The notes beneath the pieces are model-generated. The model was not told the DNA's origin and searched no databases. It saw nothing but the letters and a program-made list of their open reading frames with translations. 46,305 nt of DNA from Bacteroidales bacterium (GTDB lineage Bacteria; Bacteroidota; Bacteroidia; Bacteroidales; PUMT01), in assembly GCA_007133565.1 (NCBI GenBank), contig SLMM01000154.1, forward strand, positions 1-46,305, written 5' to 3'. Made by a program: the position numbers and the translations under genes. Shown piece after piece: positions 1-8,160 of this stretch; within the stretch, counting starts at the first letter, position 1; each line of letters opens with the position of its first letter.

Positions 1-1100
1 GCAAGGTCGGCCGCCGGGTCGGTCACCTTCAGTCCCCCGGCCACATTAAGGAACACATCCTTGGCCGACAGCCTGAAACCGGCTCTCTTCTCAAGAACTG
101 CAAGGAGCATGCTCAGCCTTCGCAGGTCGAACCCGGTTGATGAGCGTTGTGGAGTGCCGTAGGCTGCGGTGCTGACAAGCGCCTGGATCTCGATCAGGAA
201 GGGGCGGGCGCCGTCAACCATGGCCGATATTGCTATCCCGCTCATGTTTTCCTCATGGCGGGTGATAAGTATCTCTGAGGGGTTTGTAACCTCAGTCAGG
301 CCGTTTTCGCACATTTCGTAGAGCCCCAGGTCTGATGTCGATCCGAACCGGTTTTTTGATGCGCGCAGCACCCGGTACATGTGATTATGGTCGCCTTCGA
401 ACTGCAGCACCACATCGACTATGTGTTCCAGCACTTTCGGACCGGCTAGTCCGCCCTCCTTGGTGATATGCCCGATCAGTGCCACGGGAGTGCCTGACTC
501 TTTCGCATACCTCAGGAGCCCGGCGGCGCACTCTTTGATCTGCGGGACGCTGCCGGCAGGTGAATCGAGCAGATCGGACTGCATGGTCTGTATGGAATCG
601 ACAATTATAAGTCCGGGACCAAGCTTCTCCAGGTGGCTGAAAACCGATTCGAGGTTGGTCTCACAAAGTATGTGGCATTTCCCTTTTCCATGTCCAAGCC
701 GGTCGGCTCTCAGCTTGATCTGCCGGCTGCTCTCCTCACCCGAGATGTAAAGGGTGCTGGTGTGAGGTATCTGCATGGCTACCTGGAGCGCCAGGGTCGA
801 CTTGCCTATGCCCGGTTCGCCTCCGATAAGAATTACCGAGCCAGGCACAATCCCTCCTCCCAGTACACGGTTCAGCTCATTGCTGTGCGTATTTAACCTG
901 GGTTGTTCTTCGGCGGTTATCTCGGTCACCAGCACCGGCGGCGCCTGTGTTCTGCCCTTTGGGGAAGATTTACCCGGCCTGCCGGATATTACCTCTTCAA
1001 TATAGGTGTTCCATTCGCCGCAGGAAGGGCATCTCCCGATCCATTTGGGGGACTCGGCGCCACAGTTGCGGCAGAAATATGCAGTTTTTGTCTTTGCCAT
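1..1100 (-). CDS. radA: DNA repair protein RadA, C-terminus cut by window edge
   Basis: RadA is a RecA-like ATPase that drives branch migration in recombinational repair. The first residues, MAKTKTAYFCRNCG, begin a CxxC...CxxC zinc finger that ends in CPSCGEW. A Walker A motif (GEPGIGKST) follows, then a Walker B segment (LIIVDS) and the RadA-specific KNRFG motif. The reading frame runs off base 1 inside the Lon-protease-like C-terminal domain, so about 366 of the usual roughly 455 residues are present. The ATG at 1098-1100 sits directly before the zinc finger, as in other RadA proteins. It is the last gene of the minus-strand run from panC, about 32 bases after rfaE2. The identification is very secure. 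Confidence 0.96.
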   Translation of the reverse strand, partial: MAKTKTAYFCRNCGAESPKWIGRCPSCGEWNTYIEEVISGRPGKSSPKGRTQAPPVLVTEITAEEQPRLNTHSNELNRVLGGGIVPGSVILIGGEPGIGKSTLALQVAMQIPHTSTLYISGEESSRQIKLRADRLGHGKGKCHILCETNLESVFSHLEKLGPGLIIVDSIQTMQSDLLDSPAGSVPQIKECAAGLLRYAKESGTPVALIGHITKEGGLAGPKVLEHIVDVVLQFEGDHNHMYRVLRASKNRFGSTSDLGLYEMCENGLTEVTNPSEILITRHEENMSGIAISAMVDGARPFLIEIQALVSTAAYGTPQRSSTGFDLRRLSMLLAVLEKRAGFRLSAKDVFLNVAGGLKVTDPAADL

Positions 1101-1132
1101 ACCGGTAACTTTTTATTTCGGCAACGGAATTT

Positions 1133-1657
1133 TCAGCTTCGGGGACTGCCGCCTTCACTGTCTCTTTGCCGGGCAATACTGCCGAGGATTGATGATGTTG
1201 AATATCCCTCAACAAGGTCTATGGTCTCAACTTTTCCGCCCCAGCTTCTCACAATGTCGTGGCCGACTATGTGTCGGGGACTGTAATCGCTGCCCTTTAC
1301 AAGAATATCGGGCCTGACATGGCTGATGAGCCGGAGGGGTGTTTCCTCATCGAACAGAACTACGGCCGACACAAATGAGAATGATGCCAGTATGAATGAC
1401 CGGCTCCGTTCATCCTGCAGCGGGCGGGAGCTCCCCTTCAGGGCCCGCACCGAGCGGTCGGTGTTGAGGCCCACCACCAGCACATCGGCCTTTTCCGCAG
1501 CCTTTGCCAGATATTCTGCATGCCCCAGGTGGATTATATCGAAGCAACCGTTGGTAAATACAATCCTGCAGCCCCTGAACCGCCAGTATGAAAGGGCGCG
1601 GTCGAGGGTTTTGCCCGACAGTATTTTTGACCTTATAATATCAATTTTCGCTGCCAT
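1133..1657 (-). CDS. rfaE2: D-glycero-beta-D-manno-heptose 1-phosphate adenylyltransferase (RfaE2/HldE C-terminal type)
   Basis: This cytoplasmic nucleotidyltransferase adenylates heptose 1-phosphate to ADP-heptose for LPS inner core synthesis. The protein has the cytidylyltransferase-fold signature TNGCFDIIHLGH, whose HxGH motif binds ATP, and the later GYSTSSIL motif of the family. The frame is open upstream to 1714, but MAAKIDIIRS at 1657 fits the family start and leaves only a 17-base overlap with the upstream flippase gene. In many proteobacteria this domain is fused to the kinase as HldE. Here it stands alone at 174 residues, and the kinase half is a separate gene at 35335-36366. Function is secure; the start is likely. 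Confidence 0.93.
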   Translation of the reverse strand: MAAKIDIIRSKILSGKTLDRALSYWRFRGCRIVFTNGCFDIIHLGHAEYLAKAAEKADVLVVGLNTDRSVRALKGSSRPLQDERSRSFILASFSFVSAVVLFDEETPLRLISHVRPDILVKGSDYSPRHIVGHDIVRSWGGKVETIDLVEGYSTSSILGSIARQRDSEGGSPRS

Positions 1658-2693
1658 CCTGTTTTTCTTTTCCTGCCACAACTGATGCCCTGCTCCTTTT
1701 CCTTGACTCAACAAATACCATGAAAAGTGAGAATGAGCCCAGGATAATCATCAGCAGGGCCTGCGATTCGTGCGACAGGGTAGCAAAAACCAGTCCGTCC
1801 CCGCGCGATATGTCATATATTCCCAGGCCTACGCTCACTATCCAGTGATATGCCCCTATGCCCGCCTGCACCGGCGCCGCCATGCCAAAACCGCCTATTA
1901 CGAGTATGAAAAGCACCGCCGACCAGTCCAGGGAGGATGTGGCAGGCAGGGCCCTGAACAGAGCCCATGTCATCAGATAGTACATCAGCCAGATAAACAA
2001 TGTATGCAACAGGAATGCCCCGGTTCTTTTTAAGTGCATGATCGACTTCATGCCTTCTATCACCTGGCTCACAATTTTTTCGATGCGCATGAACAGCCCG
2101 AAGCTTCTCAGGCGGGCGGCTGATGTAAGGTACAGCACCACAAGGAACAGCAGTAATGCAAGGGCCAGTATGTATATCGGCCAGTAGGCCGTCATAAGCG
2201 ATGATATCCTGGTATAGGTTGGGATAAGGATGATATTGTATATGAAGTTGCCGAAGAACCCGATCCTGATAAGCATTACGGCAACCGTAAGCAACATCAG
2301 TGATATCATGTCGGTTATCCTTTCGGTTATTACGGTGCCGAAAAGAGCATCTGCGGGGATCCTGTCGGTGCGGTTAAGTGAGCCGCAGCGTGTTATCTCG
2401 CCTATGCGGGGAAGCAGGAAGTTTGCCAGGTATCCGGTCATAAGGGCGTAGAAGGTATTCTTTGCCGGGGGTTTATACCCGAGCGGCTCAATAAGCAATA
2501 TCCACCTGTAGGTTCTGCTGATAAATGCAATGCCTGCAAACGCCAGTGATAAAAGCACCCACAGGTAATTGGCCGACCTGAGCCCGGCAATAAGGTCATG
2601 CAGGCTGATATCACGGAATGCGATAAACAGGAAAAAGATCCCGACGGACAGAAAAAGAAGGATCCTTGCTGTTTTGATAAGGTTATCGCTCAC
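1641..2693 (-). CDS. Flippase-like integral membrane protein (lysylphosphatidylglycerol synthase TM family)
   Basis: This 350-residue inner-membrane protein has about eight hydrophobic segments. It carries the family pattern of an arginine pair after the second helix (SRTYRWILL) and the segment LPRIGEITRCGSL, which is typical of the LPG_synthase_TM / UPF0104 family (PF03706). Family members include the membrane half of MprF and many uncharacterised lipid-flippase-like proteins. The soluble lysyl-transferase domain of MprF is absent, so lysylation of phosphatidylglycerol should not be assumed. It lies 3 bases after panD and overlaps rfaE2 by 17 bases, so it is probably co-transcribed with both. 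The substrate is unknown. Confidence 0.85.
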   Translation of the reverse strand: MSDNLIKTARILLFLSVGIFFLFIAFRDISLHDLIAGLRSANYLWVLLSLAFAGIAFISRTYRWILLIEPLGYKPPAKNTFYALMTGYLANFLLPRIGEITRCGSLNRTDRIPADALFGTVITERITDMISLMLLTVAVMLIRIGFFGNFIYNIILIPTYTRISSLMTAYWPIYILALALLLFLVVLYLTSAARLRSFGLFMRIEKIVSQVIEGMKSIMHLKRTGAFLLHTLFIWLMYYLMTWALFRALPATSSLDWSAVLFILVIGGFGMAAPVQAGIGAYHWIVSVGLGIYDISRGDGLVFATLSHESQALLMIILGSFSLFMVFVESRKRSRASVVAGKEKQDGSEN

Positions 2694-2696
2694 CGG

Positions 2697-3050
2697 TCAG
2701 GTGATGAGTTTGTTCGTGAGTGTGTCGGGGAAGACAATCCTGGGTTTGAAAGTGCCTGCCTCCCCTGCACTGATCAAGGCATATGATATTATGATTATAA
2801 TATCGCCAATGGCTACTTTCCTGGCGGCGGGACCGTTCATGCCTATCTGGCCGGTGCCCCGTTCACCCTTGATTACATATGTTTCCAGGCGCTCTCCGTT
2901 GTTGATGTTCACCACCTGCACCTTCTCGTTTTCAAAAAGGCCTGCGGCATCCATCAGATCTTCGTCTATGGTGATGCTGCCCACGTAGTTAAGGTCCGCC
3001 TCGGTAACAGTTACCCGGTGAATTTTGGACTTCAGGATCTCTATCATCAT
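2697..3050 (-). CDS. panD: Aspartate 1-decarboxylase precursor
   Basis: PanD converts L-aspartate to beta-alanine for pantothenate and coenzyme A. The 117-residue proenzyme shows the self-cleavage site Gly24-Ser25 in the context YVGSITID, where Ser25 becomes the pyruvoyl cofactor. The family segments [13 protein letters not shown] and [14 protein letters not shown] follow, including the conserved Tyr and the GxNGAAA-like loop. Its start overlaps the panC stop by 4 bases, so translation is probably coupled. The product, beta-alanine, is a substrate of PanC, which makes the two neighbours consecutive in one pathway. Confidence 0.96.
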   Translation of the reverse strand: MMIEILKSKIHRVTVTEADLNYVGSITIDEDLMDAAGLFENEKVQVVNINNGERLETYVIKGERGTGQIGMNGPAARKVAIGDIIIIISYALISAGEAGTFKPRIVFPDTLTNKLIT

Positions 3051-3904
3051 AACGGCTCAAAATTAGGAAAAAAAACGTTATCGATCAAACGCACCGATCC
3101 GGCGCGAACAGCAATACAACCCACAAGTCTCCCTTCGGCATCGCCGCGTTTTTCAACAGGCTGCAGGTCGCTTTCGTTCACAATTTCGAAGTATTCAACC
3201 TCAAGAAAAGGGTTGCTGTTGATCCTGCGTGTAACCCACCTTTTCAGCTCACCCGGCTCCATACCGGATTTATTTGATGCATCAACAAGGGTTTTATATA
3301 TCAGTCCAGCGTTTTCCCGTTGCGCGGGGGTAAGAAGCTCATTACGGGAACTCATCGCCAGTCCGTTACCCTCCCTCACGGTATCACATGCCCTTATCTC
3401 AACGGGCAGGTTCAGCATTGAGGTCATCCTGCGCACCACAGCAAGCTGCTGCAGATCCTTCATCCCGAAATATGCCCTTTGAGGCCTTATTATCGAAAAG
3501 AGCCGGCTCACCACCTGTGCCACCCCGTTGAAATGTCCCGGACGGTATTTGCCTTCCATTATTCTGCCGAGCTTCCCGAAGTCAAAAGTCCTGTTGTCAG
3601 GAGCAGGATAGACCGATCTCATCCCGGGTATGAATGCCATGTCGCACCCTGCAGACGAGAGTATTTCAAGATCTCTTTCCGGGTTGCGCGGGTATTTCTC
3701 CAGGTCTGCCGGGTCATTGAACTGCGTGGGGTTTACAAAAATTGAGGCCACGGTTATTTCATTTTCACCCCGGCAGCAATCCACGAGCGACATATGCCCA
3801 TTATGCAGTGCCCCCATGGTGGGTACAAGACCTGTTTCCTTATGTGCCTTTCTGGCCGGGGCAAGAAAGCGTTCCGACTCCACAATCGTTCTTGCAACAT
3901 ACAT
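3047..3904 (-). CDS. panC: Pantothenate synthetase
   Basis: PanC joins pantoate and beta-alanine using ATP. The 285-residue protein has the nucleotide-binding motif [16 protein letters not shown], with the HxGH signature. It also has SIFVNPTQF for pantoate binding, the [13 protein letters not shown] region and the KMSKS-like MSSRN motif. Length matches the family (about 280). It is the first gene of the minus-strand run and diverges from the GT5-like gene at 4173. A partial Bacteroidota -7 element in minus orientation (TACCTTCG at 3938-3945) lies 34 bases upstream of the start and may be its promoter. Confidence 0.97.
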   Translation of the reverse strand: MYVARTIVESERFLAPARKAHKETGLVPTMGALHNGHMSLVDCCRGENEITVASIFVNPTQFNDPADLEKYPRNPERDLEILSSAGCDMAFIPGMRSVYPAPDNRTFDFGKLGRIMEGKYRPGHFNGVAQVVSRLFSIIRPQRAYFGMKDLQQLAVVRRMTSMLNLPVEIRACDTVREGNGLAMSSRNELLTPAQRENAGLIYKTLVDASNKSGMEPGELKRWVTRRINSNPFLEVEYFEIVNESDLQPVEKRGDAEGRLVGCIAVRAGSVRLIDNVFFPNFEPL

Positions 3905-3973
3905 ATTGCCGCATTATATTCGTTCGTAATTATGTGGCGAAGGTACTCAATATTCTCTTTCCCTGAAAATTTT

Positions 3974-4009
3974 GAACCGACTGCCCCTTAACGAACCGAC
4001 TGCCCTTAA
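3974..4009. repeat. Two-copy tandem direct repeat in the panC / GT5-like intergenic region
   Basis: Two near-identical units stand head to tail: GAACCGACTGCCCCTTAA at 3974-3991 and GAACCGACTGCCCTTAA at 3993-4009. They differ by one C and are separated by one base. They lie between the divergent panC and GT5-like genes, upstream of the plus-strand promoter at 4046-4075. This could be a duplicated regulator site or a slippage product. The sequence alone does not decide. Confidence 0.75.
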
Positions 4010-4045
4010 GGTATTCAAATGGTCAACACTTGGCACACTAACCTG

Positions 4046-4075
4046 TTGAGTTATCGAATATTTTTATTACCTTTG
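4046..4075 (+). promoter_or_regulatory. Bacteroidota-type promoter for the GT5-like / DUF4270 / glmS operon
   Basis: A TTG at 4046-4048 is followed after 19 bases by TACCTTTG at 4068-4075. This matches the Bacteroidota housekeeping pattern (TTTG, 19 bp, TAnnTTTG). The first gene starts at 4173, giving a leader of about 90 bases. Confidence 0.65.
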
Positions 4076-4172
4076 CAGATCAAAACAAACCTTAAACATG
4101 CCGCTTATCCGGTTATATTTTCTGCCCAGGATGGCGGATGTGTTGCAAGACTTATAATACACAGGTGGCCCG

Positions 4173-5000
4173 ATGGAAAAGACCAAGGTTCTTTACATTT
4201 CGCAGGAGATAAGCCCTTATCTTCCGGAGACTGAGATGTCTGTCATAGGAAGGAATCTTCCTCAGGGAGTTCAGGAGAGGGGGCGGGAGATACGAACTTT
4301 CATGCCCAGGTTTGGTTGTGTTAATGAGAGGCGCAACCAGCTGCACGAGGTTATCAGGCTCTCAGGCATGAACCTTATAATAGATGATACAGACCATCCC
4401 CTTATTATCAAGGTGGCTTCCATTCAGTGCGCGAGAATGCAGGTCTACTTTATCGACAATGAGGATTATTTTCATAGAAAGAGCATTCTTACTGATGAGA
4501 ACGGCAACTTTTTCAAAGACAATGATGAGAGGCTCATATTCTTTGCCCGGGGTGTGCTGGAGACTGTTAAAAAGCTGCGCTGGCCCCCGGATATCGTTCA
4601 CTGCCATGGCTGGTTCTCTGCATTGGCGCCGCTTTATCTGAAAAGGGCATACAGTGAAGAGCCCCTCTTCCAGAATTCGAGGATCGTCTATTCCATATAT
4701 AACGACAGCTTTCCGGGAATGCTGAATAAATCATTCAAAAAGAAGATGATGATCGAAGGGGTAACCGACAATGATGTAACCCTGCTCAATAACCCCGATT
4801 ACATCAATCTCTCAAAGCTTGCCATCAACAACTCCGACGCAGTGATATTCGGATCGGCAGATGTTCCCCCGGCACTTAAAGATCACATAGAAAAAGAAAA
4901 AAAGCCGGTTCTTGAATACCAACCGGTCGATGATTACGTTGATCTTTACTCGGACTTTTATGATAATATATTAAACGGATCCTTTAATGTTTCAAACTGA
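4173..5000 (+). CDS. Short glycogen/starch synthase-like protein (GT5 N-terminal domain only), possible pseudoenzyme
   Basis: The 275-residue protein corresponds to the N-terminal Rossmann domain of GT5 glycogen synthase (PF08323). Visible segments are KVLYISQEISPY at the start and the PDIVHCHGWFSALAPLYLK helix. Full-length glycogen synthase is about 480 residues. The whole C-terminal GT-B domain, which carries most ADP-glucose contacts, is absent. The N-terminal KTGGL motif that holds the donor pyrophosphate is replaced by PETEM. The family looks conserved beside panC in Bacteroidota (from memory). It overlaps DUF4270 by 14 bases and shares its promoter. Catalytic glycogen synthesis by this protein alone is doubtful, and a regulatory or scaffold role is possible. 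Confidence 0.82.
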   Translation: MEKTKVLYISQEISPYLPETEMSVIGRNLPQGVQERGREIRTFMPRFGCVNERRNQLHEVIRLSGMNLIIDDTDHPLIIKVASIQCARMQVYFIDNEDYFHRKSILTDENGNFFKDNDERLIFFARGVLETVKKLRWPPDIVHCHGWFSALAPLYLKRAYSEEPLFQNSRIVYSIYNDSFPGMLNKSFKKKMMIEGVTDNDVTLLNNPDYINLSKLAINNSDAVIFGSADVPPALKDHIEKEKKPVLEYQPVDDYVDLYSDFYDNILNGSFNVSN

Positions 5001-6315
5001 AAATTTTCCCGGAAACCACCAAAAAAAAGGAGGAATACTTGCAAAGACAACGGGTTTGCTGTTGTTTGCGGTGCTGCTGGCCCTTTCGTCGTGTGAGGAA
5101 TCAAGCTTTGTGGGGCTGGAGGTGCAGCCTCCGTCTGACCGTTTTGATATAAAGAATGTTGAAGAGGCTGAAATATTTACATCGGTATGGGAGCGCGACT
5201 CGATACTTGCCATAGGTCATCCGCGTTCACTGCTTGGTGTGCTGAACGACCCGCTTTTCGGCCGGATGAGCACATCGTTTATGACCCAGATCGGCGTGTG
5301 GGATGAGATTGATTTTGGTGACGAACCGGTATTTGATTCCCTTGTCCTTTACCTTGTGGTCACAGATTCCTACGGGTCCGGCACAGAGCCCCAGGAGCTG
5401 ACTGTCTGGGAACTCAGGGAGGGGATAGACTATCTTGAGAGTTATTATTCCAACTTCGATCCCTACGAAATGATTTTTGACGAAGAACCACTGGCAAGAC
5501 AGATGACAGGGCCGCCTTCCGGAGATACTCTGTTAAGCATTCACCTGACAAATCCATATATTCATGACAAGCTCCTTTTTGCCCCCGACACTGCGGTTGT
5601 ATCACTTAGTGCCTTTCTTGGCTATTTCAAGGGCATCTACATAACTGCCGCACTTGAAGGTGATGCCTCCGGTTGTATATATACGGTCAACCTGAACCAT
5701 GAAAGTTCAAAACTGTCTCTTTTTTACAAAAATGAGCACACTCCCGATACGGTCGACACCAGCTTCAGGTATGACTTTATCATCAATGAAGGAGCCAACA
5801 GGGTTAATGCTTTCAGCCAGGATTACGAAGAGGCGGTGTTCTATGAAAGTATAGGGGTGACCGGCACGGATGATTCCCTCTATTATGTTCAGGGCGGCGG
5901 AGGCGTTATAACAAGGCTTGATTTTGAGGGACTTGAAAGCTGGCGTGATTCCATGCCGGTAAGCATAAACTCGGCCCGATTGTATCTGCCGGTAAAAACC
6001 GGTCTTTACGATGATAATTTTCCGCTTCCGCCAAGATTGGCGGTATTTGAGCGGGATGACGAGGGTTTACTGCGAGGCATACAGGATTTTGCCCTGGGTG
6101 ACTCATATTTCGGAGGCACTTTTGACGAGGAGGCCGGCGCCTTCGTGATGCAGATAACCAACTGGGCTCAGAATTACGTCAAGGGTAACAGAACGCGCAA
6201 CTACCTCTATCTGACCGTCAGGGAAGGCGGCACCAATCCCCACAGAGCCGTATTTACCAACAACCGGCATTCCGACGGGGGACCCTGGGTGGAAATAAAA
6301 TATACAAGGCACTGA
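4987..6315 (+). CDS. DUF4270 domain lipoprotein
   Basis: This is a 442-residue exported lipoprotein of the Bacteroidota DUF4270 family, whose biochemical role is unknown to me. The N-terminal region has a hydrophobic run (LLLFAVLLAL) and a lipobox LSSC with the lipidated Cys near residue 36. Two glutamates follow directly, which may favour surface export as in some Bacteroidota lipoproteins. The rest is rich in beta-strand-like, acidic sequence. The ATG at 4987 overlaps the GT5-like gene by 14 bases and gives an unusually long n-region (23 residues). A strong GGAGG at about 5029-5033 lies inside this region without a standard in-frame start at good spacing. glmS follows after one base. Confidence 0.88.
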   Translation: MFQTENFPGNHQKKGGILAKTTGLLLFAVLLALSSCEESSFVGLEVQPPSDRFDIKNVEEAEIFTSVWERDSILAIGHPRSLLGVLNDPLFGRMSTSFMTQIGVWDEIDFGDEPVFDSLVLYLVVTDSYGSGTEPQELTVWELREGIDYLESYYSNFDPYEMIFDEEPLARQMTGPPSGDTLLSIHLTNPYIHDKLLFAPDTAVVSLSAFLGYFKGIYITAALEGDASGCIYTVNLNHESSKLSLFYKNEHTPDTVDTSFRYDFIINEGANRVNAFSQDYEEAVFYESIGVTGTDDSLYYVQGGGGVITRLDFEGLESWRDSMPVSINSARLYLPVKTGLYDDNFPLPPRLAVFERDDEGLLRGIQDFALGDSYFGGTFDEEAGAFVMQITNWAQNYVKGNRTRNYLYLTVREGGTNPHRAVFTNNRHSDGGPWVEIKYTRH

Positions 6316-6316
6316 T

Positions 6317-8152
6317 ATGTGCGGTATTGTCGGCTATACAGGTTATCGCCAGTCGTATCCAATTCTTATGGATGGTTTGCGCAAACTTGAATACCGCGGT
6401 TATGATTCGGCCGGCATTTCACTCTTCGCGGACAAACCCTCCGTCTTCAAATGCAGCGGGAAGATAAGGGACCTGGAAGATCATATCGGAACGGCCGATG
6501 TAACCGGGACCACCGGTATGGGACATACCCGCTGGGCCACGCACGGAGAGCCGAACGACATAAATGCACATCCTCATACCAGCCAGGACGGTCATTTTGT
6601 CATTATCCACAACGGCATAATTGAAAATTACGATATACTCAAAAATAAACTTGAGAAAAGGGGCTGTCTTTTCAGGTCGGAGACCGACACGGAGGTGCTG
6701 GCCAACCTGATCGAATACATATATTTAAAAGGCAAAGTTCCGGCAGAGGTGGCAGTAAGGCTTGCACTTACCAAGGTGGTGGGCACTTACGGACTGGTGG
6801 TGATGTGTTCCTCTGAACCCGGACAACTGATAGCTGCCCGCTGCAGCAGTCCCCTTGTCATAGGCATTGGCGAGGGTGAGTATTTCATTGCCTCAGACGC
6901 ATCCCCGATAGCCGGTTATACAAAATCGGTAATCTATCTCAACGATAATGATGTTGCCATTATAAAAAGTAATGAGCTTATCCTGAAGACTGTGAAGGCC
7001 GATGAGCCGAAGATGAAGCTCCAGAGCATCAATATCGATACCAATGACTATGATAAAGGGGGTTTTGAGCACTATATGCTCAAGGAGATCTTTGAACAGC
7101 CACGTTCAATAACCGATACCTTCAGGGGCAGGCTGGTACCCGACCAGAGCGACATTAAGCTCGGCGGACTTCACGGTGTGATCGACCGGTTGCAGGAGGC
7201 CAGGCGGATCATCGTCGTGGCCTGCGGCACTTCGTGGCATGCAGCCCTGATAGGCGAGTACCTGCTGGAGGATCTGGCCCGCATACCGGTTGAGGTGGAG
7301 TATGCATCAGAGTTCAGGTACAGGAACCCGGTGCTGGGGCCCTACGACATTGTGATAGCAATATCGCAGAGCGGAGAAACAGCCGATACACTGGCAGCCG
7401 TAAGGATGGCCAGGGAGGCCGGGGCAATGGTCCTTGGCATTTGCAACGTAACCGGTTCGGGACTGTCGAGGGAGACCGATGCAGGCGTTTATACACATGC
7501 GGGGATTGAGATAGGGGTCGCCTCGACCAAGGCATTTACCGCGCAGGTTACCGTTTTGACTATGATTGCCCTTTTACTCGGCCGCAACCGGGGCCATATT
7601 GATGAGGATCAATACCGTTCCCTTATCGGGGAAATGCACTCAATACCATCCGGGATAACCCGGATACTGGAACAGAGTCCCGCGATCAGGGATATTGCAA
7701 AACAATTCAGCAATGCCGGAAGCATGCTTTATATAGGAAGGGGCTACTGTTTCCCGGTAGCTCTTGAGGGGGCGCTCAAGCTGAAGGAGATATCTTATAT
7801 ACATGCAGAGGGATATCCGGCAGCCGAAATGAAGCATGGACCCATTGCGCTTATTGATGAAAATATGCCTGTTGTTGTTGTGGGTGTAAAGGACAAATAC
7901 TATGGGAAAATAGTGAGCAATGTTCAGGAGATCAAGGCCCGCAAGGGTATCGTGATTGCCGTCGTGAACGAGGGAGATGAGCAGATTTCGTCAATTGCCG
8001 ATCATATTCTGGAAGTACCCGAAAGCAACATTATCTTTTCGGCACTGCTTTCGGTAATCCCGCTTCAGCTTTTTGCCTATCATATTGCAGTGGAACGCGG
8101 GTGTGATGTGGACCAGCCGCGCAACCTCGCAAAGTCAGTTACCGTCGAATGA
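6317..8152 (+). CDS. glmS: Glutamine--fructose-6-phosphate aminotransferase (isomerizing)
   Basis: GlmS makes glucosamine 6-phosphate from fructose 6-phosphate and glutamine, the entry to UDP-GlcNAc, peptidoglycan and LPS. Cys2 (MCGIVGY) is the glutaminase nucleophile after Met removal. LRKLEYRGYDSAG and GHTRWATHG belong to the class II amidotransferase domain (about 1-230). Two SIS domains follow, with ACGTSWHA and SQSGETADT in the first, and LKEISYIHAEGYPAAEMKHG in the second. The C-terminus DQPRNLAKSVTVE is typical. Length 611 matches the family. It starts one base after the DUF4270 stop and converges with rfbB 8 bases downstream. No glmS ribozyme would be expected here and none was seen. 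Confidence 0.98.
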   Translation: MCGIVGYTGYRQSYPILMDGLRKLEYRGYDSAGISLFADKPSVFKCSGKIRDLEDHIGTADVTGTTGMGHTRWATHGEPNDINAHPHTSQDGHFVIIHNGIIENYDILKNKLEKRGCLFRSETDTEVLANLIEYIYLKGKVPAEVAVRLALTKVVGTYGLVVMCSSEPGQLIAARCSSPLVIGIGEGEYFIASDASPIAGYTKSVIYLNDNDVAIIKSNELILKTVKADEPKMKLQSINIDTNDYDKGGFEHYMLKEIFEQPRSITDTFRGRLVPDQSDIKLGGLHGVIDRLQEARRIIVVACGTSWHAALIGEYLLEDLARIPVEVEYASEFRYRNPVLGPYDIVIAISQSGETADTLAAVRMAREAGAMVLGICNVTGSGLSRETDAGVYTHAGIEIGVASTKAFTAQVTVLTMIALLLGRNRGHIDEDQYRSLIGEMHSIPSGITRILEQSPAIRDIAKQFSNAGSMLYIGRGYCFPVALEGALKLKEISYIHAEGYPAAEMKHGPIALIDENMPVVVVGVKDKYYGKIVSNVQEIKARKGIVIAVVNEGDEQISSIADHILEVPESNIIFSALLSVIPLQLFAYHIAVERGCDVDQPRNLAKSVTVE

Positions 8153-8160
8153 CAATTCTG

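Noticed and set aside
1641-2693. MprF lysylphosphatidylglycerol synthase
   Set aside because: Only the membrane domain is present; the soluble aminoacyl-transfer domain is missing.
4173-5000. Frameshifted or truncated full-length glycogen synthase
   Set aside because: The next frame (DUF4270) contains no C-terminal GT5 domain, the gene ends cleanly, and the donor motif has been replaced rather than broken.
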